Source: Micromonospora sp. C31
Lineage (GTDB): Bacteria > Actinomycetota > Actinomycetes > Mycobacteriales > Micromonosporaceae
Length of the DNA: 64,000 nt
Reading direction: 5' to 3'
Assembly (NCBI RefSeq): GCF_018070575.1
Contig: NZ_JAGPXN010000007.1
Span: 186,001-250,000, forward strand
Position 1 is the first letter of the stretch, and each line of letters begins with the position of its first letter. Positions 24,907 to 35,490 of the stretch are shown piece after piece. The notes beneath the pieces were generated by a model. The model saw only the letters and a program-made list of their open reading frames with translations. It made no database searches and was not told where the DNA came from. The position numbers and the translations under genes are program-made.

Positions 24907-24935
24907 TTGCCGAATGCGCCGTCGAACGCTAGTTT
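24907..24935 (+). promoter_or_regulatory. mihF promoter
   Basis: TTGCCG (24907-24912) and TAGTTT (24930-24935) are separated by 17 bases, the best-formed sigma-70-like promoter in the window along with that of argC. It would give a leader of roughly 95 bases before mihF. The 175-base gap is the first real promoter space after the pyr operon. Confidence 0.6.
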
Positions 24936-25038
24936 TCCCCGCGCTGGGAACCACGGACCCCTTGGTTCACAGCGACACCACGTTTCACAGATGCGGCGGT
25001 GCGTCCCGCCCGTCGCGATAGGGACCTGAGGAGAACTG

Positions 25039-25356
25039 GTGCCGCTCCCGTCACTGACCCCGGAACAGCGCGCTGCCGCGCTGGAGAAGGCCGCGGAGAT
25101 CCGCAAGGCCCGTGCTGAGCTGAAGGAGCAGCTCAAGCAGGGCAAGACCACCCTCGGAGCCGTCCTCGAGCGTGCCGAGTCCGACGACGTCGTCGGCAAG
25201 CTCAAGGTCTCCGCCGTGCTGCAGGCGATGCCGGGTATCGGCAAGATCCGGGCCACCCAGATCATGGAGAAGCTCAAGATCGCCGACAGCCGGCGCCTGC
25301 GTGGCCTCGGCGAGCAGCAGCGCAAGGCACTGCTTGGAGAGTTCGCCGCCAACTGA
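25039..25356 (+). CDS. mihF: Integration host factor, actinobacterial type
   Basis: 105 residues, basic and helical, starting PLPSLTPEQRAAALEKA. The helix-two-turn-helix part GKLKVSAVLQAMPGIGKIRA and KIADSRRLRGLGEQQR matches mIHF/sIHF, a nucleoid protein unrelated to enterobacterial IHF that bends DNA and affects supercoiling. GAGGAGAA precedes the GTG by 5 bases. It is followed by gmk and rpoZ, the usual actinobacterial order. Confidence 0.95.
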   Translation: MPLPSLTPEQRAAALEKAAEIRKARAELKEQLKQGKTTLGAVLERAESDDVVGKLKVSAVLQAMPGIGKIRATQIMEKLKIADSRRLRGLGEQQRKALLGEFAAN

Positions 25357-25381
25357 GGCTGGCTGCGTGTAGAAACAAGCA

Positions 25382-25945
25382 GTGAGCACGGATGACGAGG
25401 CGCGCCCGGCGGCTCGGCTCACTGTCCTGACGGGGCCTTCGGGCTCCGGCACGGAGAGTGTCGTCGAGCGCGTCCGGGCGCGTTCTCCGTCCATCTGGGT
25501 CCCGGTGCCGGCCACCACGCGCCCGCGCCGGGAACGCGAGCTGGACGGCGTCGACCGGCTCTTCCTGGCCCCCGCCGAGTTCGACCGGATGGTCGCCGCC
25601 GGGGAACTGCTGGAGTGGAGCCGGGCCGGGCCCCACCGGCGCGGCACTCCCCTCGAACCGCTGCGGTCCCGGCTCGCCGCCGGGCAACCCGTGCTGATCG
25701 GCCTCGACCTCGCCGGCGCGCTGCTGGCCCGGGCGGTGCTGCCCGACGCCCGGCTGGTGCTGCTGCACCCGCCGGGGAACGTTCCCGCGCAGGCCACGCC
25801 GGCCGGCTTCGAACACACCCTCGCGCACGACCTGACCGGGCGGGTCGTCGACGAGCTGGTAGGCTTGTCCGGTTCTTCTTTCCTGGCTCCGGCGCCACCG
25901 CGCGTGCGCGGTGGACCGCCAGCACCGCCGCGTGCGGTGCGATAG
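25382..25945 (+). CDS. gmk: Guanylate kinase homologue with degenerate P-loop
   Basis: 187 residues at the canonical gmk position between mihF and rpoZ. It keeps VPATTRPRRERELDG, DRLFLAPAEFDRMV and GELLEWS, which are guanylate-kinase landmarks for GMP binding. The Walker A loop, however, reads GPSGSGTES where GPSGxGK(G/S)T is expected: the phosphate-binding lysine is Thr24 (codon ACG at 25451-25453, one base from AAG). The YGT segment is RRGT and the C-terminal lid is poorly conserved and Pro-rich. It may be inactive, regulatory, or rescued by another gmk. The sequence frame itself is intact. Confidence 0.8.
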   Translation: MSTDDEARPAARLTVLTGPSGSGTESVVERVRARSPSIWVPVPATTRPRRERELDGVDRLFLAPAEFDRMVAAGELLEWSRAGPHRRGTPLEPLRSRLAAGQPVLIGLDLAGALLARAVLPDARLVLLHPPGNVPAQATPAGFEHTLAHDLTGRVVDELVGLSGSSFLAPAPPRVRGGPPAPPRAVR

Positions 25946-25961
25946 ACGCAGAGGTTAATTC

Positions 25962-26225
25962 GTGGGATCCATCGCAAACCCCGAAGGCATCACCAACCCG
26001 CCGATCGACGAGCTTCTCGAGAAGACGACCTCGAAGTACGCGCTGGTGATCTTCGCCGCCAAGCGCGCCCGCCAGGTCAACGCCTACTACAGCCAGCTCG
26101 GCGAGGGGCTGCTGGAATACGTCGGCCCCCTGGTCGAGACCACCCCGCAGGAGAAGCCGCTCTCCATCGCCATGCGCGAGATCAACGCGGGCCTGCTCAC
26201 CGCCGAGCCGACCGACCAGCCGTAA
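25962..26225 (+). CDS. rpoZ: RNA polymerase omega subunit
   Basis: 87 residues. It contains [33 protein letters not shown] and [12 protein letters not shown], the signature helices that wrap the beta-prime C-terminus. It assists RNA polymerase assembly. The start is GTG behind AGAGG. The neighbours gmk, coaBC and metK are the standard actinobacterial set. Confidence 0.97.
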   Translation: MGSIANPEGITNPPIDELLEKTTSKYALVIFAAKRARQVNAYYSQLGEGLLEYVGPLVETTPQEKPLSIAMREINAGLLTAEPTDQP

Positions 26226-26239
26226 TCCGCCGCGCGTCG

Positions 26240-27448
26240 ATGTCCCCCCGGATCGTCCTCGGGGTCGGCGGCGGCATCGCCGCCTACAAGGCGTGCGAGC
26301 TGCTGCGGCTCCTCACCGAGTCGGGCCACCAGGTCCGGGTCGTGCCGACCGCGTCGGCGTTGCGCTTCGTCGGGGCCCCGACCTGGGCGGCGCTCTCCGG
26401 CCAGCCCGTCGCCGACGACGTCTGGTCGGACGTGCACGAGGTGCCGCACGTCCGGCTCGGTCAGCAGGCCGACCTGGTGTTGGTCGCGCCGGCCACCGCC
26501 GACCTGCTGGCCAAGGCCGCCCACGGCCTCGCCGACGACCTGCTCACCAACACGCTGCTGACCGCCCGCTGCCCCGTCGTGCTGGCCCCGGCCATGCACA
26601 CCGAGATGTGGGAGCACCCGGCCACCGTCGCCAACGTCGCGACCCTGCGCTCCCGGGGCGTACGCGTCGTCGAGCCCGCCGTCGGGCGGCTCACCGGCGC
26701 CGACACCGGCAAGGGCCGGCTGCCCGACCCGGCGGAGATCTTCGCGGTCGCCCGCCGGGCCCTCGCGCGGGGCGTCGCGGCCCCCGCCGACCTGGCCGGG
26801 CGACACGTGGTGGTGACCGCCGGCGGCACCCGCGAGCCGCTCGACCCCGTCCGCTTCCTGGGCAACCGCTCCTCGGGCAAGCAGGGCTACGCCTTCGCCC
26901 GCTGCGCGGTGGCCCGGGGCGCCCGGGTCACCCTGATCTCGGCCAACGTCTCGCTGCCCGATCCCGCCGGCGTCGACCTGGTCCGGGTCGGCACCACCGG
27001 CGAGCTGCGCGACGCCACGCTGGCGGCGGCCGCCGAGGCCGACGCGGTGGTGATGGCGGCGGCTCCGGCCGATTTCCGCCCCGCGACCTACGCGCCTGGC
27101 AAAATCAAGAAGTCGGACGACGGCAGCGCACCCACCATCGAGCTCGTCACCAACCCGGACATCGCGGCCGAGCTGGGCCGGCGCCGTCGCCCGGAGCAGG
27201 TGCTGGTGGTGTTCGCCGCGGAGACGGGCGACGCCGAGGCCAACGGCCGGGCCAAGCTCGCCCGCAAGCGGGCGGACCTCGTCGTGATCAACGAGGTCGG
27301 GCCCGACAAGGTCTTCGGCGCCGAGACCAACGCGGCGACGGTCATCGGCGCGGACGGTTCGGTCAGCCGGATGCCCGAGCGGTCCAAGGAGGACCTCGCC
27401 GACGGCGTCTGGGACCTCGTGGTGGCCCGGTTGCCCGGCCGTTCCTGA
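26240..27448 (+). CDS. coaBC: Bifunctional phosphopantothenoylcysteine decarboxylase / synthetase
   Basis: 402 residues. The CoaC flavoprotein half (1-185) begins [18 protein letters not shown] and has the catalytic His in HEVPHVRL. The substrate clamp reads PAMHTEMW, with His at the usual Asn place of PxMNxxMW. The CoaB half (about 190-402) begins [16 protein letters not shown] and carries [18 protein letters not shown] and KIKK. It makes 4'-phosphopantetheine for CoA. The Asn-to-His difference sits in a conserved CoaC motif. Confidence 0.95.
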   Translation: MSPRIVLGVGGGIAAYKACELLRLLTESGHQVRVVPTASALRFVGAPTWAALSGQPVADDVWSDVHEVPHVRLGQQADLVLVAPATADLLAKAAHGLADDLLTNTLLTARCPVVLAPAMHTEMWEHPATVANVATLRSRGVRVVEPAVGRLTGADTGKGRLPDPAEIFAVARRALARGVAAPADLAGRHVVVTAGGTREPLDPVRFLGNRSSGKQGYAFARCAVARGARVTLISANVSLPDPAGVDLVRVGTTGELRDATLAAAAEADAVVMAAAPADFRPATYAPGKIKKSDDGSAPTIELVTNPDIAAELGRRRRPEQVLVVFAAETGDAEANGRAKLARKRADLVVINEVGPDKVFGAETNAATVIGADGSVSRMPERSKEDLADGVWDLVVARLPGRS

Positions 27449-27497
27449 CGGCTGGAACCGGGCACGACCGAAGGGGCCAGGCTCTGCCGCGGATGAC

Positions 27498-27503
27498 TAC
27501 ACT
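27498..27503 (+). promoter_or_regulatory. metK promoter -10
   Basis: TACACT preceded by TGAC, 33 bases before the metK GTG, fits an actinobacterial -10. The leader (TTTAGGAGTG) holds the ribosome site. The 88-base gap is too short for, and does not resemble, a SAM riboswitch. Confidence 0.45.
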
Positions 27504-27536
27504 GCCGCGGAACGACTTCCACAATTTAGGAGTGCC

Positions 27537-28726
<1,190 letters not shown>

Positions 28727-28730
<4 letters not shown>

Positions 28731-30844
28731 CCGGCACCAGGCGCAGCGACCGGCGACCCGCGGACGGGTCGCCGGTCGCTCGTGTCTGCGTCGACGTTCC
28801 CCTGGCCCACCTGGACCGCCCCTTCGACTACCTCGTCCCGGCCGGGCTGGACGCCGACGCCGTCCCGGGCGTGCGCGTGAAGGTCCGCTTCGCGGGGCAG
28901 CTCGTCGACGGCTGGTTGCTGGAGCGGGCCGACGACTCGGGGCACACCGGTCGGCTGGCGTACCTGGAGAAGGTCGTCTCGCCCGAGCCGGTGCTCGCGC
29001 CGGAGGTCGCCCGGCTGGCCCGGACGGTCGCGGACCGCTACGCCGGCAGCCTCGCCGACGTGCTCCGCCTCGCCGTCCCGCCCCGGCACGCCCGGGTGGA
29101 GAAGGACGTCCGCGCCCGCGCCGCCGCCGGAGACGAACGCCCCGCCGTGCCGGACGAACGCGTGCCGGACCTGGGCCCCGCCGTGCCGGAGGGTGATCCC
29201 GGCGGGTCGGGCGTCGCCGCACCCGCGGGGGAGACCCCGGACCAGGACCCACCGCGGCCCGCCCCGGCCGGTGCCGCCCCGTCGGCCGGGCCCGGTCCCG
29301 ATGCCTGGCGGGACTACCCGGCCGGGCCGGCGCTGCTCCGGGCGCTCGCCGACGGGCGGGCCCCCCGGGCGGTCTGGTCGGCGCTGCCCGGGGAGGACTG
29401 GCCCGCGCGGTACGCCGAGGCCGTCGCCGCCACCGTGGCCGGCGGCCGGGGCGCGGTGGTGGTCGTCGCCGACAACCGCGACCTGGACCGCCTCGACGCC
29501 GCCCTGCACGACGCCCTGGGCCCGGGACGGCACGTCTGCCTCTCCGCCGCGCTCGGTCCCGCCCGGCGCTACCGGGCCTTCCTCGCCGCCCGGCGCGGTG
29601 ACGTGGCGGTGGTCGTGGGCACCCGGGCCGCGATGTTCGCCCCGGTCGCCCGCCTCGGGCTGGTGGCGATCTGGGACGACGGCGACGACCTGCACGCCGA
29701 GCTCCGGGCGCCCTATCCGCACGCCCGGGAGGTGCTGCTCACCCGCGCCCAGCTCGGCGACGCCGCCGCGATCGTGGGCGGGTACACCCGTACCGCCGAG
29801 GCGCAGCTGCTGGTGGAGACCGGCTGGGCCCGCGAGGTGGTGGCCGACCGGGCGACCCTGCGTGCCCGGATGCCCGCGATCGCGCCCACCGGCGACGACC
29901 CACAGCTGGCCCGGGACCCCGGTGCGGCCACCGCCCGGCTGCCCAGCCTGGCCTGGACCACCGCCCGGGAGGCGCTGCGCGCGGACCTGCCGGTGCTGGT
30001 CCAGGTGCCCCGCCGCGGCTACCTGCCCTCGGTGGCCTGCGCCGAGTGCCGCACCCCGGCGCGGTGCCCGCACTGCGCCGGGCCGCTCGCGCTGCCGTCG
30101 GCCGAGGGCACTCCCGCGTGCCGCTGGTGCGGGCGGGTCACCGCCGCGTACGCCTGCCCGGAGTGCGGTGGGCGGCGGCTGCGCGCCTCCGTCACCGGCG
30201 CCCGGCGCACCGCCGAGGAACTGGGCCGGGCCTTCCCGGGCGTGCCGGTGCGCACCTCCGGGCGGGAGGAGGTGCTGGCCGTGGTCCCGGGCGGCGCGGG
30301 CCTCGTCATCGCCACCCCCGGTGCCGAGCCGGTCGCCGAGGGCGGCTTCGGGGCGGTGCTGCTGCTCGACTCGTGGGCCCTGCTCACCCGGGCCGACCTG
30401 CGGGCGGGGGAGGAGGCGCTGCGCCGCTGGCTGACGGCCGCCGCGCTGGCCCGCCCCGCCGCCGCCGGCGGTCGGGTCGTGGTGGTCGCCGACGGGGCGC
30501 TCGCCCCCGTGCAGGCGCTGCTGCGCTGGGACGCCGGCTGGTTCGCCGCCCGGGAGCTGGCCGAGCGGCGGGAGCTGGGCTTCCCGCCGGCGGTGCGGAT
30601 GGCCAGCGTGACCGGCCTGCCCGCCGCGGTGGCCGACCTGCTGGCCGAGGCCCGGCTACCGGCGGAGGCCGAGCTGCTCGGGCCGGTGCCGGCCGACGGG
30701 GACCGGGAGCGGATGCTGGTCCGGGTGCCCCGGGCCCGGGCCGCCGCGCTGGCCGGCGCGCTGCACTCGGCGGCCGGGGTGCGCGCCGCCCGTAAGGCCG
30801 CCGACCCGGTCCGTCTCCAGGTCGACCCGCTGGCTCTCTTCTGA
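28727..30844 (+). CDS. priA: Primosomal protein N' (PriA), helicase-dead actinobacterial type
   Basis: About 705 residues. The 3'-DNA-binding domain starts [18 protein letters not shown]; no ATG, GTG or TTG lies between the metK stop and this conserved block. The CTG at 28727, overlapping the metK stop as CTGA, is therefore the likeliest start. The Walker A position reads [10 protein letters not shown] and the DEEH box reads WDDGDD, so ATPase residues are absent, as known for actinobacterial PriA. The zinc cluster is kept at about 435-490 ([23 protein letters not shown]). It restarts stalled replication forks, probably as a scaffold. Confidence 0.88.
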
Positions 30845-30935
30845 CCGACGACCCGGTCGCCACGGTGCCGCTCGCACCGCCCGACCTGGCCCGTCGTCGC
30901 ACGCCGTGTCCGGCGGTGCGACGGGGCGCGGGTGA

Positions 30936-30941
30936 TAGCAT
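30936..30941 (+). promoter_or_regulatory. Possible -10 upstream of the kinase/ParB-like gene
   Basis: TGATAGCAT (hexamer TAGCAT) resembles an extended -10 in the 257-base gap behind priA. It sits 8 bases before an ATG at 30950 that opens a 38-codon frame. Confidence 0.35.
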
Positions 30942-30949
30942 CGCCCGTC

Positions 30950-31066
30950 ATGCCCGGGCGTACGACGGCTCCAGGTCGCGGCGCGGCACCAGCCGCGCCG
31001 AGCTGGGGTCGTGGCCGGATCGCGCGACGGTGGCGGGAGCGCGTCGACTCGGCGCGATGTCGATGA
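30950..31066 (+). CDS. Possible 38-residue Arg-rich leaderless small protein
   Basis: The ATG is placed for leaderless translation from TAGCAT. The frame encodes a peptide ending GRIARRWRERVDSARCR. It lacks a ribosome site and any recognised family. It may be a leader peptide for the following gene or simply chance in GC-rich DNA. Confidence 0.2.
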   Translation: MPGRTTAPGRGAAPAAPSWGRGRIARRWRERVDSARCR

Positions 31067-31101
31067 TGTCATAACAGCCGGTGATCAGAGGTGGACCAGT
31101 C

Positions 31102-32085
31102 GTGACCGTTCGTCAGTCGATCGTCTTCAATGGTGACCTCGGCAGCGGCAAGAGCACCGTCTCCGTGGAGATCGCCGAGCGCCTCGGCCTGCGCCGGGTC
31201 AGTGTCGGCGACCTCTACCGCCAGATGGCGCAGGAGCGGCAGATGACCGCGCTCCAGCTCAACCTGCACGCCGAGCTGGACCAGGCCGTCGACGGCTACG
31301 TCGACCAGCTCCAGCGCGACATCGCGGCCTCGGGCGAGCGGCTCGTCATGGACTCCCGGCTGGCCTGGCACTTCTTCACCGACGCGCTCAAGGTGCACAT
31401 GATCACCGAGCCGGGCGAGGCGGCCCGGCGGGTGCTGGCCCGCCCCTCCGGCCCGGCCGAGAGCTACGCCTCCATGGAGGAGGCCAAGGCCAAGCTGCGG
31501 GAGCGCAGCGAGAGCGAGCGGGGCCGGTTCATCGTCCGCTACGGCGTGGACAAGGCCCGACTGCGCAACTACGACCTGGTCTGCGACACCACCCGTGCCT
31601 CGGCCGCCGAGGTCATCGAGCGCATCGTCGACGCGTACGAGGGCCGGCTGTGCGCGGACGTGCTGCGCGACGCGCCGCCGCTGCTGCTGCTCGACCCGGC
31701 CCGCGTCTATCCGACCGAGGACGTCACCGGCCTGCGCGACCTGTGGGGCTCGGAGTTCGTCGGCGAGGTGGCCGCCGGTGGCGACGAGGCACTGGAGCCG
31801 CTGCGGATCGGCTACACCGGGGAGTACTTCTTCGTCGTCGACGGGCACCGCCGTCTCAGCGCCGCCCTGCAGAGCGGCTTCCACCTGGTGCCGGCGCAGC
31901 TCGTCGCCGAGGTGAACGAGCCGGTGGTCGGCGGGATGAGCGCCGTGGACTACTTCGCCGCCCAGGCGCGACCCGGCCTGATCCACGACTGGGAGGCCGC
32001 CCACTCCATCGAGCTGCCGCTGCCCGAGCACGCCCTGCTCGGCGGCGACGCGGTCCTGGCCGGGGAGCCGGGCACCGGCGTCTGA
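31102..32085 (+). CDS. Cytidylate-kinase-like P-loop protein with ParB-like C-terminal segment
   Basis: 327 residues. The N-terminal half is a small-molecule-kinase fold: P-loop FNGDLGSGKSTVS at residues 9-21, MDSRLAWHFF, and a lid-like basic stretch RERSESERGRFIVRYGVD, resembling (d)CMP kinases. The C-terminal 110 residues are additional and contain VDGHRRLSAALQSG, which looks like the ParB/sulfiredoxin-type loop. The GTG at 31102 has GAGGTGG 5 bases upstream; the GTG at 31081 is an alternative. A nucleotide or RNA kinase activity is plausible but unproven. Confidence 0.65.
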   Translation: MTVRQSIVFNGDLGSGKSTVSVEIAERLGLRRVSVGDLYRQMAQERQMTALQLNLHAELDQAVDGYVDQLQRDIAASGERLVMDSRLAWHFFTDALKVHMITEPGEAARRVLARPSGPAESYASMEEAKAKLRERSESERGRFIVRYGVDKARLRNYDLVCDTTRASAAEVIERIVDAYEGRLCADVLRDAPPLLLLDPARVYPTEDVTGLRDLWGSEFVGEVAAGGDEALEPLRIGYTGEYFFVVDGHRRLSAALQSGFHLVPAQLVAEVNEPVVGGMSAVDYFAAQARPGLIHDWEAAHSIELPLPEHALLGGDAVLAGEPGTGV

Positions 32086-32275
32086 GCCCGCCCGTACCGC
32101 GCCGCCCCGGACAGCGACGCGGTCGGCCGGCGCTGCCCGGGCTGGCCCCGGCCGTCCGCCGCGGCGCCGGGTCCGGCTGGCCCGGCGCGGCTACCCGGGG
32201 CTGCGGGTGACCATCGACACCCCACCGTCCGCGCCGCGTCGCGGTACGCCGGCCGGGGCGGCCGGCGGCACTCCG

Positions 32276-32281
32276 TAGACT
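32276..32281 (+). promoter_or_regulatory. def promoter -10
   Basis: TAGACT, 39 bases before the def GTG, is the same hexamer as before efp and pheS. The rest of the 235-base gap (32086-32320) is very GC-rich and shows nothing else. Confidence 0.5.
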
Positions 32282-32320
32282 GGTACGGCACCAGCCCGCC
32301 CGCCGAAGGAGCCATGCCGA

Positions 32321-32881
32321 GTGACCGTCCAGCCCATCCGTCTGTTCGGGGATCCGGTGCTGCGCACGCCGGCCGATCCGGTGGTCGACTTCGACGTCGA
32401 GCTGCGCAAGCTCATCGCCGACCTGACCGACACGATGCGTGAGCGGAGCGGCGCCGGCCTGGCCGCGCCGCAGCTCGGTGTGGGTCTTCGGGTGTTCACC
32501 TTCGACGTCGACGACGTGGTCGGCCACCTGGTCAACCCGGTGCTGGAGTTTCCCGACGCCGAGGAGCAGGACGGCCCCGAGGGCTGCCTGTCCATCCCCG
32601 GCCTCTACTTCGACACCAGGCGCCGGCAGAACGTGGTCGCCAAGGGCTTCAACGGCTACGGCGACCCGATGCAGATCGTCGGCACGGGGCTCATGGCGCG
32701 CTGCGTGCAGCACGAGACCGACCACCTCGACGGGGTGCTCTTCGTGGACCGGCTGGACCCGGCCGGGCGCAAGGAGGCGATGAAGGCGATCCGCCAGGCG
32801 GAGTGGTACGACGCGGCGGCCCCGCCGACGGTCAAGCTCAGCCCGCACGCCGTCGGCAGCCCTTTCGGTCTGGGTAGGTGA
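32321..32881 (+). CDS. def: Peptide deformylase
   Basis: 186 residues. All three metal/active-site motifs are intact: GLAAPQLG at 46-53, EGCLS at 87-91 (Cys metal ligand) and QHETDHLDG at 130-138 (two His ligands and the catalytic Glu). It removes the formyl group from nascent proteins. The GTG start has GAAGGAG about 8 bases upstream. It forms a translation-initiation operon with fmt and rsmB. Confidence 0.97.
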   Translation: MTVQPIRLFGDPVLRTPADPVVDFDVELRKLIADLTDTMRERSGAGLAAPQLGVGLRVFTFDVDDVVGHLVNPVLEFPDAEEQDGPEGCLSIPGLYFDTRRRQNVVAKGFNGYGDPMQIVGTGLMARCVQHETDHLDGVLFVDRLDPAGRKEAMKAIRQAEWYDAAAPPTVKLSPHAVGSPFGLGR

Positions 32882-32885
32882 GCCC

Positions 32886-33812
32886 GTGCGTGTGATCTTC
32901 GCCGGCACGCCGGCCGTCGCCGTTCCCGCCCTGGCCGCCGTGGCGGCCTCCCGGCACGAACTCCTCGCCGTGGTCACCCGGCCGGACGCGCCCGCGGGGC
33001 GCGGTCGCGGGCTGGCCCGTTCCCCGGTGGGGGCGTGGGCCGACGAGCACGGGATCGAGGTGCTCACCCCCGCCCGGCCACGCGAGCCGGAGTTCCAGGA
33101 CCGGCTGCGCGAGCTGGCCCCCGACTGCGTGCCCGTGGTCGCCTACGGCGCGCTGGTGCCGCCGGCCGCCCTGGAGATCCCCCGCCACGGGTGGATCAAC
33201 CTGCACTTCTCGCTGCTGCCCGCCTGGCGCGGGGCCGCACCCGTGCAGCACGCCGTGCTGCACGGCGACGAGCTGACCGGGGCGAGCGTGTTCCAACTGG
33301 AGGAAGGGCTGGACACCGGCCCGGTCTACGGCACCCTCACCGACGAGATCCGGCCCGCCGACACGTCCGGCGACCTGCTGGAGCGGCTGGCCCACTCCGG
33401 CACCGGCCTGCTGGTGGCCGTTCTCGACGCCATCGACGACGGCACCGCCCGGGCCGAGCCGCAGCCCGCCGACGGGGTGTCGCTGGCGCCGAAGCTGACC
33501 GTGGAGGACGCGAGGGTGCGCTGGTCCGACCCCGCCTTCGCGGTAGACCGGCGGGTGCGGGCCTGCACCCCGGCACCCGGGGCGTGGACGACGTTCCGCA
33601 GCGAGCGCGTGAAGCTGGGCCCGGTCACCCCGGCGCCCGACGGCCCGGAGCTGAAGCCGGGCGAGCTGCTGGTGGAGAAGTCCCGGGTGCTGGCCGGCAC
33701 GGCCACGACCCCGGTGCGGCTCGGCGAGGTCCGGGCGGCGGGCAAGCGGGCGATGCCGGCGACCGACTGGGCGCGCGGCGTCCGGGTCGCCGCGGGGGAG
33801 GAACTCGCGTGA
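32886..33812 (+). CDS. fmt: Methionyl-tRNA formyltransferase
   Basis: 308 residues. The formyl-transferase core has [45 protein letters not shown] (catalytic Asn/His region) and [14 protein letters not shown] with the catalytic Asp. The C-terminal OB-like tRNA domain spans about 205-308. It formylates Met-tRNA for initiation, matching def next door. The stop overlaps the rsmB GTG (GTGA). Confidence 0.97.
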   Translation: MRVIFAGTPAVAVPALAAVAASRHELLAVVTRPDAPAGRGRGLARSPVGAWADEHGIEVLTPARPREPEFQDRLRELAPDCVPVVAYGALVPPAALEIPRHGWINLHFSLLPAWRGAAPVQHAVLHGDELTGASVFQLEEGLDTGPVYGTLTDEIRPADTSGDLLERLAHSGTGLLVAVLDAIDDGTARAEPQPADGVSLAPKLTVEDARVRWSDPAFAVDRRVRACTPAPGAWTTFRSERVKLGPVTPAPDGPELKPGELLVEKSRVLAGTATTPVRLGEVRAAGKRAMPATDWARGVRVAAGEELA

Positions 33813-35398
33813 CCGGGCCAACGGAACGACCCTCGACCGACCGCTTCGCCGGCGAACGACGTGGCGAACGCTCCGGCGGCGACCGGTTCGGTGCCGAGCG
33901 CTCCGGCGGCGACCGGTTCGGCGGGCGCGACCAGCGTCCCTCGGGCGGCCAGCGCGGCGAACGGCCGGCGCGGGGCGGCCAGTGGGGTGACCGGGCCGGC
34001 GGCGAGCGCCGCGACGGCGGCCGGCGCCCCCCGCCCCGCCCGACTGTGGACCTGCCCCGCCAGGTGGCCTACGAGGCGGTCGCGGCGGTGCACCGCGACG
34101 ACGCGTACGCCAACCTGGTGCTCCCGTCACTCCTGCGCGACGCGGGGCTGGTCGGCCGGGACGCCGCCTTCGCCACCGAGCTGACCTACGGCACGCTGCG
34201 CCACCTCGGCACCCTCGACGCGATCCTCGGCGACGCCGCCGGGCGCGACGTGCAGCGCATCGATCCGCCGGTGCGCGACGCGCTGCGGCTCGGGGCCTAC
34301 CAGCTGCTGCACACACGGGTGCCGGCGCACGCCGCGGTCTCGTCGACCGTCGACCTGGTCAAGTCGGTGGGGGTCGGCGCGACGGGCTTCGCCAACGCGG
34401 TGCTGCGCGAGGTCGCCGGCCGGGACGCCGACGCCTGGGTGACCAGGCTGGCCCCGTCGGCCGAGAGCGACCCGATCGGGCACCTCGCCCTGGCGTACAG
34501 CCATCCGCAGTGGATCGTGCGGGCCTTCGCCGAGGCACTCGGCGGCGACCTCGGCGAGACGACCCGGCTGCTCATCGAGGACAACGAGCGCCCGCCGGTG
34601 CACCTGTGCGCCCGGCCGGGACTGGCCGACCCGGCGGAGCTGGCCGACGAGGCCGGCGGCGCACCGGGGGCCTTCTCCCCGTACGCGGTCTATCTCTCCG
34701 GTGGGGCGCCCGGCGACCTGCCGGCGCTCGCGCAGGGGCGGGCCCACGTGCAGGACGAGGGCTCCCAACTGGTGGCCAACGCCCTGGCGGAGGCTCCGCT
34801 CGACGGCCCGGACGGGCGCTGGCTGGATCTCTGCGCCGGCCCGGGCGGCAAGTCCGGCCTGCTCGGCGCCCTCGCCGCCCAGCGGGACGCGCGGCTGACC
34901 GCGGTCGAGGTCTCCGAGCACCGGGCCCGGCTGGTCGAACAGGCCACCCGCGGTCTGCCGGTGACCGTGCTGCACACCGACGGCCGGACCGTCGGCGCGG
35001 ACCCGAAGCTGCCGGAGGCGCACTTCGACCGGGTGCTCGTCGACGCGCCCTGCACGGGGCTGGGGTCGCTGCGCCGCCGGCCGGAGTCCCGCTGGCGACG
35101 CCAGCCTTCGGACCTGCCGCCGCTGACCCGGTTGCAGCGCGAGCTGCTGGCCGCGGCGCTGCGCGCGACCCGCCCGGGCGGGCTGGTCGCCTACGTGACG
35201 TGCTCCCCGCACACCGTGGAGACGCACGTGACGGTGACCGAGGCGGCCCGCCGCTCCGGGGTGCCGGTCGACTTCGTCGACGCCCGGCCGCTGCTGCCGG
35301 CGGGGATGCCCGGTCTCGGCGACGGGCCGACGGTGCAGCTGTGGCCGCACCGGCACGGCACCGACGCGATGTTCCTGGCGATGCTCCGCCGCACCTGA
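33809..35398 (+). CDS. rsmB: 16S rRNA m5C967 methyltransferase
   Basis: 529 residues. Residues 1-75 are a low-complexity Arg/Gly/Asp tail with repeats of SGGDRFG, probably disordered and RNA-binding. Then come a NusB-like domain (about 78-210) and a SAM-dependent Rossmann domain with [14 protein letters not shown], catalytic cysteines in [13 protein letters not shown] and VTCSPHTVE. It methylates cytosine in 16S rRNA. The GTG start overlaps the fmt stop; the RGG-like extension belongs to the same frame and keeps high GC3. Confidence 0.94.
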   Translation: MTGPTERPSTDRFAGERRGERSGGDRFGAERSGGDRFGGRDQRPSGGQRGERPARGGQWGDRAGGERRDGGRRPPPRPTVDLPRQVAYEAVAAVHRDDAYANLVLPSLLRDAGLVGRDAAFATELTYGTLRHLGTLDAILGDAAGRDVQRIDPPVRDALRLGAYQLLHTRVPAHAAVSSTVDLVKSVGVGATGFANAVLREVAGRDADAWVTRLAPSAESDPIGHLALAYSHPQWIVRAFAEALGGDLGETTRLLIEDNERPPVHLCARPGLADPAELADEAGGAPGAFSPYAVYLSGGAPGDLPALAQGRAHVQDEGSQLVANALAEAPLDGPDGRWLDLCAGPGGKSGLLGALAAQRDARLTAVEVSEHRARLVEQATRGLPVTVLHTDGRTVGADPKLPEAHFDRVLVDAPCTGLGSLRRRPESRWRRQPSDLPPLTRLQRELLAAALRATRPGGLVAYVTCSPHTVETHVTVTEAARRSGVPVDFVDARPLLPAGMPGLGDGPTVQLWPHRHGTDAMFLAMLRRT

Positions 35399-35459
35399 GC
35401 GGGCGGCGCCTGGTCGCCCCGACCCACCTCGTCCGGTGGTCCGGCCAGGGGCGGCGGGT

Positions 35460-35488
35460 CGGGGCGGCCCCCAGTGGTGGCCGCCCCG
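35460..35488. terminator. Terminator between rsmB and the septum-formation lipoprotein
   Basis: Ten bases at 35460-35469 pair with 35479-35488 around a 9-base loop, just before the stop of the convergent minus-strand gene. It is suited to end both transcripts. Confidence 0.65.
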
Positions 35489-35490
35489 GC

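Noticed and set aside
27449..27536. SAM riboswitch in front of metK
   Set aside because: The gap is only 88 bases and lacks the paired cores of known SAM riboswitch classes.
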